From an uncultured Prevotella sp. (lineage in GTDB: Bacteria; Bacteroidota; Bacteroidia; Bacteroidales; Bacteroidaceae): a DNA stretch of 64,000 nt. The stretch spans positions 102,919 through 166,918 of the forward strand of contig CAMUYR010000005.1 in the NCBI GenBank assembly GCA_947164965.1, in the 5' to 3' direction. Below, piece by piece: positions 16,898-24,703 of the stretch. Numbering within the stretch: position 1 is the first letter of the stretch; each line of letters opens with the position of its first letter. The notes under the pieces were generated by a model. It did not search any database and was not told the origin of the DNA. It saw only the letters and a program-made list of their open reading frames with translations. A program made the translations under genes and the position numbers.

Positions 16898-18097
16898 TCA
16901 TTCTGTCTTTTCATGATTGTTATTTATCTGATGTGTTGCTTGATACCAGGCCGTCTGAGGATGGTCTGCAGTGAACCTGCTCAGGCTCGGTTCCGATGTC
17001 GTCAGTCCTGAGTAGGCGGTTATAGTGCGATAGCTGTTATCAACGGCAGAGTAGTACATAGGGGTATGTGTCTTGTAAGGCACTGCCTTTTCCATCTGTC
17101 TATTGAACTGTTCCATCAGTGTCTGGTCTTCGCACAGGCGACTGATATAGTCGCCAAAGTCGAAGAACATGGTCGGTGTATAACCGTCCATAGTCTGTAA
17201 GGCAGCTATCATGTTTTTATCAAAAGTAAAGCTTTTGTTGATGTCACGGACAATGGCTGCCAGGCCGTCCAGCTCCCTACAGTCCGTGATTGCTATCGTG
17301 CCGCAAGGCACTGTATAGCTGCTGTAGAATGAAAGGAACGTGTTACACAGCTCTGCGTAGTTGACCGTTCCGGTCAGATAGGGAGCACATTGGTAATACG
17401 GAAATCCGTATTTCATGATTTCCGTCGGGCAGGCTATGAGGTAGTCCGTGACGTCCTTCAGGTCGTAGGCAACCTCCACCGATGACATATAGCAGTCATC
17501 GAAAAGGATGTATTCCATGTGCATGGAGGCATCGGCTATGGCCTTTGCCAATGTGGTGACGTCGATCTGATATTCCGGTGTCATGCCGCCGAACCATCTC
17601 GTCTGAGGCCCTTCCGTTTGTTCATAGTGCATCACAGAACGACGGGCACTCCTGCTATTGGCTGTTGCCGATACCGGCAGCCAGCCCAGCCCGTGTGATC
17701 CGATGATGAGTGAGTAGCGCGGGGCAGGCACTATGTTCCTGATATCGTTCAGGAGTGTCGTTATAGCTGCTTCGCTGGTGAAATCCGCATGCGGATAGGT
17801 TATCAGTTTGTCGCGGATTGCCTGCCCACGGTAATACGACATCTCGAAGAGTTCCGTTTCCGTCGGCGAGGTTGACATGGCCACGACAATTCTGCAGCTT
17901 TTAAGCTGGTAGTTTTCGACGGCTCTTTCAAGGTCTTTGATGTTCTCGACGAAAGTAGACTGGAGATTTGAAGACCAGGGCATGAAAACGATCATGGTAT
18001 GGTCGTTTGGCGGCAGTTCCTCCAGCCAGTCCTCCTTATTGCATGATGTCAGAAAGAGAGAGGTGATTGCGGCTAAAAACAGTACGATTTTTCTCAT
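16898..18097 (-). CDS. Clostripain-like (family C11) cysteine protease, lipoprotein
   Basis: 399 aa. Lipoprotein signal with lipobox LTSC (cysteine 19). Catalytic His135 lies in GSHGLGW and catalytic Cys202 in LFDDCYMSSVEV, the classic C11/caspase-fold pair. Clostripain itself cuts after arginine, but specificity here is not proven. It lies behind the DGR reverse transcriptase with its own promoter (-7 TAACTTTG) and a TTAAATCAAG element. In P. gingivalis a surface arginine protease matures fimbrillins; by analogy this enzyme could process the pilins encoded upstream. Confidence 0.9.
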   Translation of the reverse strand: MRKIVLFLAAITSLFLTSCNKEDWLEELPPNDHTMIVFMPWSSNLQSTFVENIKDLERAVENYQLKSCRIVVAMSTSPTETELFEMSYYRGQAIRDKLITYPHADFTSEAAITTLLNDIRNIVPAPRYSLIIGSHGLGWLPVSATANSRSARRSVMHYEQTEGPQTRWFGGMTPEYQIDVTTLAKAIADASMHMEYILFDDCYMSSVEVAYDLKDVTDYLIACPTEIMKYGFPYYQCAPYLTGTVNYAELCNTFLSFYSSYTVPCGTIAITDCRELDGLAAIVRDINKSFTFDKNMIAALQTMDGYTPTMFFDFGDYISRLCEDQTLMEQFNRQMEKAVPYKTHTPMYYSAVDNSYRTITAYSGLTTSEPSLSRFTADHPQTAWYQATHQINNNHEKTE

Positions 18098-18133
18098 TGT
18101 TTCCTATCTATAAAATTGTAACTTCACAAAGTT

Positions 18134-18205
18134 ACGACAGATAGGAAACACAAAAGAAAATAATCAAAACTTTGTCTTGATTTAACTCATTTAAGACCGT
18201 TTTAT
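18134..18205 (-). promoter_or_regulatory. Protease promoter with TTAAATCAAG element, copy 2
   Basis: A minus-strand -7 box TAACTTTG near 18127-18134 is preceded by TTTG as a -33 box. Above it, at 18162-18205, lies the dispersed element. About 40 bases of it, from TCAAAACTTTG to GACCGTTTT (plus strand), are identical to the copy at 47849-47888 upstream of the second SSB. Confidence 0.6.
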
Positions 18206-18225
18206 GCTAAAAAACGGCTAATTAA

Positions 18226-19461
18226 TCAATAAAAATGGGTTTCCCAGTATTTATAGTCCTTCATGTATTGCGGCTTCAGCATTCCTTTGGTCATCCATTC
18301 GTCGAAGACAAAATATTCCTGGAATGCCGGTACGTCAAAGTATTTCTTCCGGAGATTGAAGGCCTTATAGTGTGACAGGATGCCACAATAAGAGTTGACA
18401 CGTGCGCGTATCAGCTCCAGGTCATCGAGCGTAGGCTGGCATAGTGCAAGTTGGTATTCCATTTCCTGTGCTACCCGTACGAACTTGTCAACAGTGCGTT
18501 GCCTTGGTACCTTGTAGTACGGTCTGACATATGCGCCAAGGTATTGGTTAGCACCAGTAGCTGGAGCATACTTAATTTTATGTGGATGAATCTCCACGTG
18601 TATCTTGTTATAGAAAAGCTCCTGTAACACCGGCTCCAGCTCTTGCAGGAACGCCAGTTCCCTGTGTATGGCATAGTGGTCATCGACATAGTGACCGTAA
18701 TGTCTTATTTTCAGGATGCGTTTTGCATCCTGGTCTACCTCGTTCAGAAGGACATTGGAGAGCATTTGCGAATCGATGTCACCGATGACCAGTCCATGTC
18801 CCGGAGGACTGCAAGAGAGCCGTTTCTTGTTAGGCAGTCCGTCCCAGTTTTCGGGACTGCCAAGGCGTATGCAGTCATCTGCAGGGTTACGGTCAAAGAA
18901 GCAGTGTAAGAGCCATTCACAGAAGAATGGGTCTATTCGTTCAGACCACAGTCTGCCGTCAGGTGATCGTCTGTCAAGATGTGTATATATCTTATCCATG
19001 ACGATATTCATGAGCAGTGCCTTGTCAATACTCATAAAATAGCCTGAGAGGTCTATCATCAGGACATGAGCGTCGTATCGGAAGTTTTCGGTACAGGATC
19101 GGATATGGTGGCAGAAGCGCTCCATTCCGAAATGCGTACCCTTTCCTATTCTACATGAATAGGTGTCATAGATCAGTAAGGTATCGAAAAGCGGTGCCAG
19201 ATAGTTATATAGCATGTGCTGTATAACGCGGTCGCGGAACTGCGAAGCAAAGACCTCGCGCTGTACGGGATCAAATGTGATGAAGCAGAACGCAGGTAAC
19301 GGTTTATATGTTCTGTTGATAAGTTCAGGGTAAAGCTCTTCAAGGTTTACCTCTTCTTCCTCTTCGAACTCCAGCTGTGCAAGCGTGTTACGCTTGTAGC
19401 GCCTGGCATCGAAGTATGCCTGGTAGAGGTCGTCACGTATCTGTTCCTCTGTGATTGTCAT
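18226..19461 (-). CDS. DGR reverse transcriptase
   Basis: 411 aa, usual for diversity-generating retroelements. RT motif A aspartate is in MIDLSGYF (D137). The DGR-type motif 4 IGDIDSQMLSN (SQ instead of the group II SP) is near residues 226-236. The catalytic YVDD is at 258-261. The enzyme copies the template-repeat RNA with errors at adenines, and the cDNA replaces the variable repeat of the target gene. It starts 50 bases after the template repeat and ends before the protease promoter. Avd, encoded just upstream, is its essential partner in characterised DGRs. Confidence 0.95.
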   Translation of the reverse strand: MTITEEQIRDDLYQAYFDARRYKRNTLAQLEFEEEEEVNLEELYPELINRTYKPLPAFCFITFDPVQREVFASQFRDRVIQHMLYNYLAPLFDTLLIYDTYSCRIGKGTHFGMERFCHHIRSCTENFRYDAHVLMIDLSGYFMSIDKALLMNIVMDKIYTHLDRRSPDGRLWSERIDPFFCEWLLHCFFDRNPADDCIRLGSPENWDGLPNKKRLSCSPPGHGLVIGDIDSQMLSNVLLNEVDQDAKRILKIRHYGHYVDDHYAIHRELAFLQELEPVLQELFYNKIHVEIHPHKIKYAPATGANQYLGAYVRPYYKVPRQRTVDKFVRVAQEMEYQLALCQPTLDDLELIRARVNSYCGILSHYKAFNLRKKYFDVPAFQEYFVFDEWMTKGMLKPQYMKDYKYWETHFY

Positions 19462-19510
19462 GAGAGTTTCGAGAAAAGGTGTGGAGAGGACGACCCGGAC
19501 GCTGTAATTG

Positions 19511-19697
19511 CCACGACAGGCCGAACGGAGAAGCCGTTAGCCCGATTGTTGTTGTTCCAGTTGAAGTTGCTGCTGTTCAAGTTCAGATTACGGGCGTTGG
19601 TGTCGCTGTTGGCTGAAGAAGACCAGCAGTTGCCGTTGCTCGTCACATTGTTGAGGGACGTACCACTACTGTTGTTGCGATAACCGGCAGCCGGAAA
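19511..19697 (-). other. DGR template repeat (TR)
   Basis: 187 bases aligned without gaps to 21275-21461 in the target gene. There are 20 mismatches. Every one is at a coding-strand adenine of the TR: 16 A-to-T and 4 A-to-G. Read as protein the TR is rich in AAC (asparagine) codons, which mutagenesis turns into Tyr, Ser, Ile and others. The last 26 bases (19511-19536) carry no differences, as expected of the region where homing initiates. It is transcribed between avd and the reverse transcriptase. Confidence 0.97.
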
Positions 19698-19926
19698 CGG
19701 GAGTGACTTCTTATCTGTATGACAATCGGGACACACTTAAGCGAACCGACTGCCAGACCCTCCCCAGGAAACATCAACTGGTTTGGATATAACCTAACGA
19801 CCAGCCCGTGGCCGTCGGGTGAGTCACCGAAATTACACAGTCTGTGTCCGGACCTCTCTGTCAGCCCCTGCCGACTGTCCGGAACAATCTCCTGCAAATG
19901 TCCTTAGTCCACCTCCCACCTTTATT
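19698..19926 (-). other. Spacer between avd and TR, part of the DGR RNA
   Basis: About 230 non-coding bases between the Avd stop and the TR, on the same transcript. In studied DGRs the sequence flanking TR forms a structured RNA needed for priming. No gene is supported here; the short frames have no family look. The role is inference from DGR biology. Confidence 0.5.
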
Positions 19927-20469
19927 TTATTCTTGTGAGTTCTTATTGACATCACTGGTGTTATGGAACTCACTCCATATTCTCATGTTCACAGACAATT
20001 TAGAAGTGTATTGTGATATGATGCCATAGTCCTTAGTAGAGAGATCGCCGAAATCTTTCATGGCTCTAATTACAATGATAGTTTCAAGAACGAGGGCGAA
20101 GGTGTCAGGTAGTATTGACTTGGGTTTCACCTGCCAGTACACCAGCTCGATATCTACCATGATCTTTTTCAGGTTTGCCGTCACCTCTCTGGCTATTGCC
20201 TTTCCGTCGCCACTAACCTTACGGAAGCGGAAACGGCATTCCTTATAGCTATCGAAGGCAGCTTTGTAAACAGGCAGTACGAAGACACCATCCGTTTTCT
20301 TCTTACGTGGTTTTTTCTTCTTTTTTCTTTTCTCTTCCCCTTCCTTACTGCCGGCTTCCTTTATGGGAGCAGCAGGTATCAAGGCAGGAGTTTCTTCCTG
20401 TTTGTCTTCCGGTGCAGGCTCTTTGTCGTCAAAGAGGTCAAACATATCCTTAATCTGATAATCCTTCAT
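19927..20469 (-). CDS. avd: Accessory variability determinant (Avd)
   Basis: 180 aa. Residues ~65-170 form the four-helix bundle of Avd (YKAAFDSYKECRFRFRKV, EVTANLKKIMVDIELVYW, TFALVLETIIVIRAMKDF and a last helix). In characterised DGRs this forms a pentameric, positively charged barrel that binds the RT and template RNA. The N-terminal ~60 residues are an unusual extension: acidic and proline-rich, then a lysine block (KRKKKKKPRKKK). It overlaps the preceding 194-aa gene by 20 bases and is followed by the TR. Confidence 0.85.
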   Translation of the reverse strand: MKDYQIKDMFDLFDDKEPAPEDKQEETPALIPAAPIKEAGSKEGEEKRKKKKKPRKKKTDGVFVLPVYKAAFDSYKECRFRFRKVSGDGKAIAREVTANLKKIMVDIELVYWQVKPKSILPDTFALVLETIIVIRAMKDFGDLSTKDYGIISQYTSKLSVNMRIWSEFHNTSDVNKNSQE

Positions 20470-21034
20470 TTTTGATCCGTTCTTGAAGTGAATTTAGATA
20501 GTTGAGTGCCTGCATCGGCGTATAGTTAGAAAGTTGCTGGGACATAATATCGCCTATGACAGCCTTTATTTTATAGTCAGTACCGTTATTTGGCGTGTTA
20601 TCTGGTGTCTCTTGAATAGAATCCTGTGTAGTTACACTGGATTGGACCTCATTTTTTCCCTGTTTATTTTCCTGTTTCTGGAGGTTAGCCTCTATGGCTT
20701 TATTCTTCCATTCATTATATTTTTCCTCTGGAAAGTCAGTTGGATTTTTTCGTATGAGGGTATGAACGAGAAGGTTATCTTCCTCTTTCTTGGAATAAGT
20801 GAAGTCGGAGTGATTTATATAGGATGATATACTGTTTTTAGGGAAGCCCATCATAACATAAGGGCCACCGTATTCCTTATTGTTATAAACCAATGCTTCC
20901 ATTGGCTTAAAAGTCAGGACAAACATGAATGCCGACCTTTCATAGACCTTAATAAACTTACTGGCATCCTCATACATGACGATATTACCCGTCAGGTTCT
21001 TCTTTTCGTTCTGTAATCGCTCTATAAATTTCAT
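20450..21034 (-). CDS. Unknown 194-aa gene at the head of the DGR operon
   Basis: Overlaps avd by 20 bases and has its own promoter (-7 TATATTTG at 21077-21084), so it is translated with the DGR machinery. Residues ~1-100 look like a compact alpha/beta domain (MYEDASKFIKVYERSAFMFVLTFKPMEALVYN). A long polar Q/N/T-rich linker follows, and a short helical C-terminal domain (about 155-190). No known DGR accessory family is recognised. It may be a new accessory factor or a regulator. Confidence 0.65.
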   Translation of the reverse strand: MKFIERLQNEKKNLTGNIVMYEDASKFIKVYERSAFMFVLTFKPMEALVYNNKEYGGPYVMMGFPKNSISSYINHSDFTYSKKEEDNLLVHTLIRKNPTDFPEEKYNEWKNKAIEANLQKQENKQGKNEVQSSVTTQDSIQETPDNTPNNGTDYKIKAVIGDIMSQQLSNYTPMQALNYLNSLQERIKNEGLSD

Positions 21035-21076
21035 ATGCTGTCAATGCTACAGTTAATAAATGTACCTATAAGGCTG

Positions 21077-21126
21077 CAAATATAGTGATTTTAGACATAA
21101 AAAAAAGGATTCACCCCCCCCCCCCC
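21077..21126 (-). promoter_or_regulatory. DGR accessory promoter with G13 tract
   Basis: -7 box TATATTTG on the minus strand (21077-21084). Directly above the T-rich -33 region is a run of 13 cytosines at 21114-21126, that is G13 on the transcribed sense strand. Homopolymers of this length slip during replication and, when next to the -33 or -35 region, often switch promoter strength. This would affect the 194-aa gene, avd, TR and RT. Confidence 0.65.
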
Positions 21127-21194
21127 GTTAACATCTATTAACTTAAAATATTTCTATTGGGAAGAGTACCAAATGGGAGGATTTTCTTAAAATT

Positions 21195-21245
21195 CCCCGC
21201 TTGCGCGGGGTTTAGAAGTCTCTGGTCTTTAAATGACCAGAGACT
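21195..21245 (-). terminator. Two perfect hairpins directly 3' of the variable repeat
   Basis: AGTCTCTGGTC (21217-21227) pairs with GACCAGAGACT (21235-21245), an 11-bp stem with a 7-base loop. CCCCGC (21195-21200) pairs with GCGGGG (21205-21210). They lie 22-80 bases beyond the target gene stop. They may terminate the pilus operon. They also occupy the place where DGRs carry the DNA hairpin or cruciform that promotes homing. Confidence 0.7.
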
Positions 21246-21266
21246 GTGAAAGATTTAAATTTTAAA

Positions 21267-23522
21267 TTATTTTTCCACGACAGGCCGAACGGAGAAGCCG
21301 AAAGCCCGATAGTAGTAGTACCAGATGAAGTAGCTGCTGTACAAGTCCAGATAACGGGCGCTGGCGTCGCTGTAGGCTGAAGAAGACCAGCAGTAGCCGT
21401 TGCTCGTCACATAGCTGAGGGACGTACCACTACTGTAGTAGCGAAAACCGGCAGCCGGAAAATGTATAGCAGGAAAATGCTTCGTCCAAGTACGCATATA
21501 GTAGGAGCCACTCCATGTGGCATTACCTGTGTTCGTACCACCGTTAGTCATGTAATAGTACAAGTTACCACGAGGCACACAGTAACCTGGAGGACACGGA
21601 TCATAAATGGTCTTGACCGTATATCCGGCATAGTTACCCGATGAAGTGACAGTGGTCTCGTAGGCGTCCCACAGGTTGTATTGATTCGAAGCATACGGGC
21701 CGTAGTTGGAACTATTGTAATAGTGTATGGTCGGGTTCCTAATGGTGGTAGCGATAGATACCGATGAGCTGCTATGCGTCAATGCCGTACCAGCGTTGCC
21801 ATTGACGTCGTAGACGGCGTGTGCAGAGTTGGCGTTACCCGTTGAAGGCTGTTCAGGATCCTTACGTCCCCACTGGTAGTAAGGACAGTACCCATAGGAT
21901 GTCGGAGTATATTCCTCAGCCTGAGGTAAGTTCACGGTGAATATCAACGGTGTACCACTTGTTGGAATCATCTTCACGACACATGAGTTCTCGCTATAGG
22001 TATTTTTCGTAAACGATCCCACCCATCCGAGGTTGACAGGTGCAACCTCATAGTCATAACCTGCATTGCTGATGGTGGTATTAGCAGCACTGGTGTACCA
22101 ATCCGGGCATGCCCAGATATGCCATGACCAGAGCACCTGATTAGAGGAGTTTCTGATGGCAACAACAGCATTTCCGCATGGTGCACTCTCCGGCACGGTG
22201 AATGTAAGGTAGTCACCGCTGACACCCACTGCCGTGATAATCCTGTTAGCATCCTGCCACAGCAGTACGGCATTATTAGGTGTCTCGCTGTTATTCTTAA
22301 TCCATGGATCAGTAATCTCCTGACCTGAAGAGTTCAGGAAGGGAGAAAGGAAGTCAGCGCCGCTTCCCGACGGTGAGAATGCCGGTGTGTTAGTTGTTCC
22401 GTTCTTGATAGCATTGCCATAGACCAATGGCAGCTTATAGGTACCGCCTTTATGTATCATATAACTGTTAGCTGTCGTGCGTGAGCAACTGTTACCATTC
22501 ACGTCATGCAATGACAGGTCATAGTCAGATACCGTTCCAGAAGGCAGTGTAGTAGATACTACAGTTCCTGATGTTGTAGGATTAAAGCTGACGAGCAAGG
22601 TTGTATAATCCTCTCCGTCTTTTTCCGAGACATTCAGCCAGGACGGTTTCGTTGTGGAATAGGTTGAACCTCCGTTAGTAGAATATTGCAGCTCATAGCT
22701 GCCGGTGATAGTCTCCAGGCGCTTGTAGTAGAACTTTCCGCTTGATGCCTGCATCGTCTGGCCACCGACGGTGGTGTTTGTGCCAGGTCGCATGATATAA
22801 TAGAAGTTACCGTCCATCTCATAGGGAATATTTCCCGTGAAGATGATACCCATTGTCAGAGCAGTACTCTGGTCATAGCTATAATACCATTTATTATAGG
22901 ACGGTACCAGCTGGGCCATAGCCATCTTATGGGCCATGGTGAACCTTACCACAGGAACGGACTGGTTGACACCACGGGCAGCCAGAAGGTCCGAGGCCTC
23001 GAAGTTCTCAACATCAGACTGGTCTACGGCAATAGGCCAATGTGTGATGAATGAAGCAAACTTATCATTTGTATCATCGTAGGGGTTACCCTCGAGATCC
23101 TCTGTCACCGGTGCGCTGCTGCTGTCAAAAGAACAGGAGTTACTTGTCAGTGTTGCGCTGGAGTTATAGGGATAGTAGGCATAGTAGGTATATTCATGAG
23201 AATAGGTAACGTCTGATTCCGGCATCCAGTGTCCTTCAGCGTTTAAGGTGAATTTCACGTTATTGGCAATCAGCGTACTGCCGTTCATTCCGTATACACC
23301 GATCTCATCACCTGCCACGAAGGTTTCCTTGGCAGTACCCCCACCGGTAGAATATGAGGCACGGGAACCAGAGACGTCACTCGTAGTGACTTCGATAGTC
23401 AGCGACCGGCTGTTGTTATTATCCGGCTGGGGCTGGCCATAATAGTCATCTGCATTACAGCCTGTCATCAACAAGGCTGTCATTGCAGCGTAGAACAACT
23501 TAGAAAATTTGTTTGTTTTCAT
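21267..23522 (-). CDS. DGR target: variable fimbrillin-like tip lipoprotein
   Basis: 751 aa. Lipoprotein signal with lipobox LMTGC (cysteine 22). Residues ~40-300 follow the fimbrillin (Mfa-like) pattern, including ETFVAGDEIGVYG and YTYYAYYPY. The C-terminal part (about 555-751) is the FISUMP/C-type-lectin-like domain (YYQWGRKDPE, YNLWDAYE, YDPCPPGYCVP). Its last ~64 residues are the variable repeat, now rich in Tyr, Ser and Ala at positions that are Asn in the template. It is the last gene of the pilus operon, as expected for a tip adhesin. It should be exposed at the surface and bind a variable ligand. Confidence 0.93.
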   Translation of the reverse strand: MKTNKFSKLFYAAMTALLMTGCNADDYYGQPQPDNNNSRSLTIEVTTSDVSGSRASYSTGGGTAKETFVAGDEIGVYGMNGSTLIANNVKFTLNAEGHWMPESDVTYSHEYTYYAYYPYNSSATLTSNSCSFDSSSAPVTEDLEGNPYDDTNDKFASFITHWPIAVDQSDVENFEASDLLAARGVNQSVPVVRFTMAHKMAMAQLVPSYNKWYYSYDQSTALTMGIIFTGNIPYEMDGNFYYIMRPGTNTTVGGQTMQASSGKFYYKRLETITGSYELQYSTNGGSTYSTTKPSWLNVSEKDGEDYTTLLVSFNPTTSGTVVSTTLPSGTVSDYDLSLHDVNGNSCSRTTANSYMIHKGGTYKLPLVYGNAIKNGTTNTPAFSPSGSGADFLSPFLNSSGQEITDPWIKNNSETPNNAVLLWQDANRIITAVGVSGDYLTFTVPESAPCGNAVVAIRNSSNQVLWSWHIWACPDWYTSAANTTISNAGYDYEVAPVNLGWVGSFTKNTYSENSCVVKMIPTSGTPLIFTVNLPQAEEYTPTSYGYCPYYQWGRKDPEQPSTGNANSAHAVYDVNGNAGTALTHSSSSVSIATTIRNPTIHYYNSSNYGPYASNQYNLWDAYETTVTSSGNYAGYTVKTIYDPCPPGYCVPRGNLYYYMTNGGTNTGNATWSGSYYMRTWTKHFPAIHFPAAGFRYYSSGTSLSYVTSNGYCWSSSAYSDASARYLDLYSSYFIWYYYYRAFGFSVRPVVEK
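21275..21461 (-). other. DGR variable repeat (VR)
   Basis: Gapless 187-base counterpart of the template repeat at 19511-19697. All 20 differences are at template adenines. The changed codons encode surface positions of the C-type-lectin-like fold. The stop-proximal ~26 bases are unchanged and should be the initiation-of-homing region. Confidence 0.97.
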
Positions 23523-23549
23523 AATCCTATATATTTTATTGTTTGAGTC

Positions 23550-24581
23550 TTAATTTTCCCTTTGCCAGTCGGAAATTCCACCGCTGATAATTCGCTCGAT
23601 AGGCTGCTCTTCAGGAGTCCAGCTTTCCGTATTTATTCCTGTAGCATAGTTTATATAGCCTACCTGGAGTTCCCAATCCGATATATCAGTTCCGTCATCC
23701 ACTTCGAGGTTTGATTTCAGAAGGAGTCTGAACTGGTATGTTTTTCCGGCCTCCGCTGTATAGTCTTCAGCGAGGTCGCAATAGAAATGTCTGTTTTCCC
23801 CACCACTGGTGACATAGAGGTCAAGCATTCTCTTCCCTTGTGCAATGGTCTGGGGTATGAGCAGAAAATGGTTTGTCGTTCCGGTCAAGTCCAAGGTTGT
23901 ACCAGATGCGACATTGCTTCCAACAGTCAGCACGAAGTCCTGCGTGTCGCCTGTTGTAGTCCATGTATTTTCCTGTAAGGTTCCGTTACGGTAGAAATTC
24001 TTCACCGTCACGCTGTTTACAGTCACAGTCTCTGTTGTAGAGTTGTCAAGGATGAATCTCAGATCCGAACATTTATGTGCGAAGGTAAGACTTACCGTTG
24101 CCGTCGGATCAGCACAAGAGACGTCAGTCAGCTGTGCCGTCATGATATCTATCTGCGAAGCTACACTGACAGGTGTAGAATACGCATATATAGGTGCTCC
24201 TGTCGTCAATGGCGACTGGATGGTCAGATTGGCATTGCCGTAGGGATAGTAGGCAAAGAACGATATCTCGTTAGTTGTCAGTGGCCAATAATATTCCGTA
24301 TTGGTGTTTGGCAATGCCGATATATTATAAAAATAGTTTCCGCACCCGTAAGAGGTATAGGTGCCAGACGCTGGATATGTAGAAGATGAAACGCCAAAAC
24401 CTTCGTCAAGCGATGCCACCACCGCCTGTGTGCCTCGTGTCCAGTTGTTGTCTTGGATATTGAATTTCAGATAGCCTTCGCTATTTTTATGATACTGTTC
24501 CAAGTCCTCTGTACATGCTGTCAATACCGGTATTATTCCTATTGACAGGAGGCAAGCCATAGAGAATATTATTTTTTTCAT
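23550..24581 (-). CDS. Fimbrillin-family lipoprotein (minor subunit)
   Basis: 343 aa with lipobox LTAC (cysteine near 23). The pattern of a fimbrillin family protein is clear: YWPLTTNEISFFAYYPYG in the N-terminal domain, DIMTAQLTD, and an immunoglobulin-like second domain ending in a polar tail. An arginine at NWTRGTQ near residue 53 is at the place where related pilins are cut before assembly. It lies between the major-type fimbrillin and the variable tip protein, 27 bases from the latter. Probably an adaptor or minor pilin. Confidence 0.85.
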   Translation of the reverse strand: MKKIIFSMACLLSIGIIPVLTACTEDLEQYHKNSEGYLKFNIQDNNWTRGTQAVVASLDEGFGVSSSTYPASGTYTSYGCGNYFYNISALPNTNTEYYWPLTTNEISFFAYYPYGNANLTIQSPLTTGAPIYAYSTPVSVASQIDIMTAQLTDVSCADPTATVSLTFAHKCSDLRFILDNSTTETVTVNSVTVKNFYRNGTLQENTWTTTGDTQDFVLTVGSNVASGTTLDLTGTTNHFLLIPQTIAQGKRMLDLYVTSGGENRHFYCDLAEDYTAEAGKTYQFRLLLKSNLEVDDGTDISDWELQVGYINYATGINTESWTPEEQPIERIISGGISDWQREN

Positions 24582-24607
24582 ATCCTATTCTTTAAAAGTT
24601 AAAATAA

Positions 24608-24645
24608 CGGGCGACAGGAAAGTTGGTTGAGTTCCCTGCCGCCCG
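24608..24645 (-). terminator. Hairpin between the two fimbrillin genes
   Basis: CGGGCG-A-CAGG pairs with CCTG-C-CGCCCG across 24608-24645, in the gap after the major-type fimbrillin. There is no strong T run, so it is more likely an mRNA stabiliser or partial terminator than a full stop. It would give more major subunit than tip. Confidence 0.5.
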
Positions 24646-24703
24646 GATCATGTTTCCATGACTATTGCCTTACGGCACGAGAGAGAGTGTTTACACACTA
24701 AGA

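Noticed and set aside
16671..16901. Minus-strand frames of 76-77 codons in the 371-bp repeat (also 49729-49962)
   Set aside because: They follow the hairpin and promoter of the leader and share no frame with the copies at 8.0 and 61.4 kb.
19458..19736. Minus-strand frame across the template repeat, 92 codons
   Set aside because: It is the template read as protein. The match to the target comes from TR/VR homology; the TR acts as RNA.
21114..21126. C13 run as a sequencing error
   Set aside because: A wrong run length is possible, but a long homopolymer must exist at this place; the finding stands with uncertain length.
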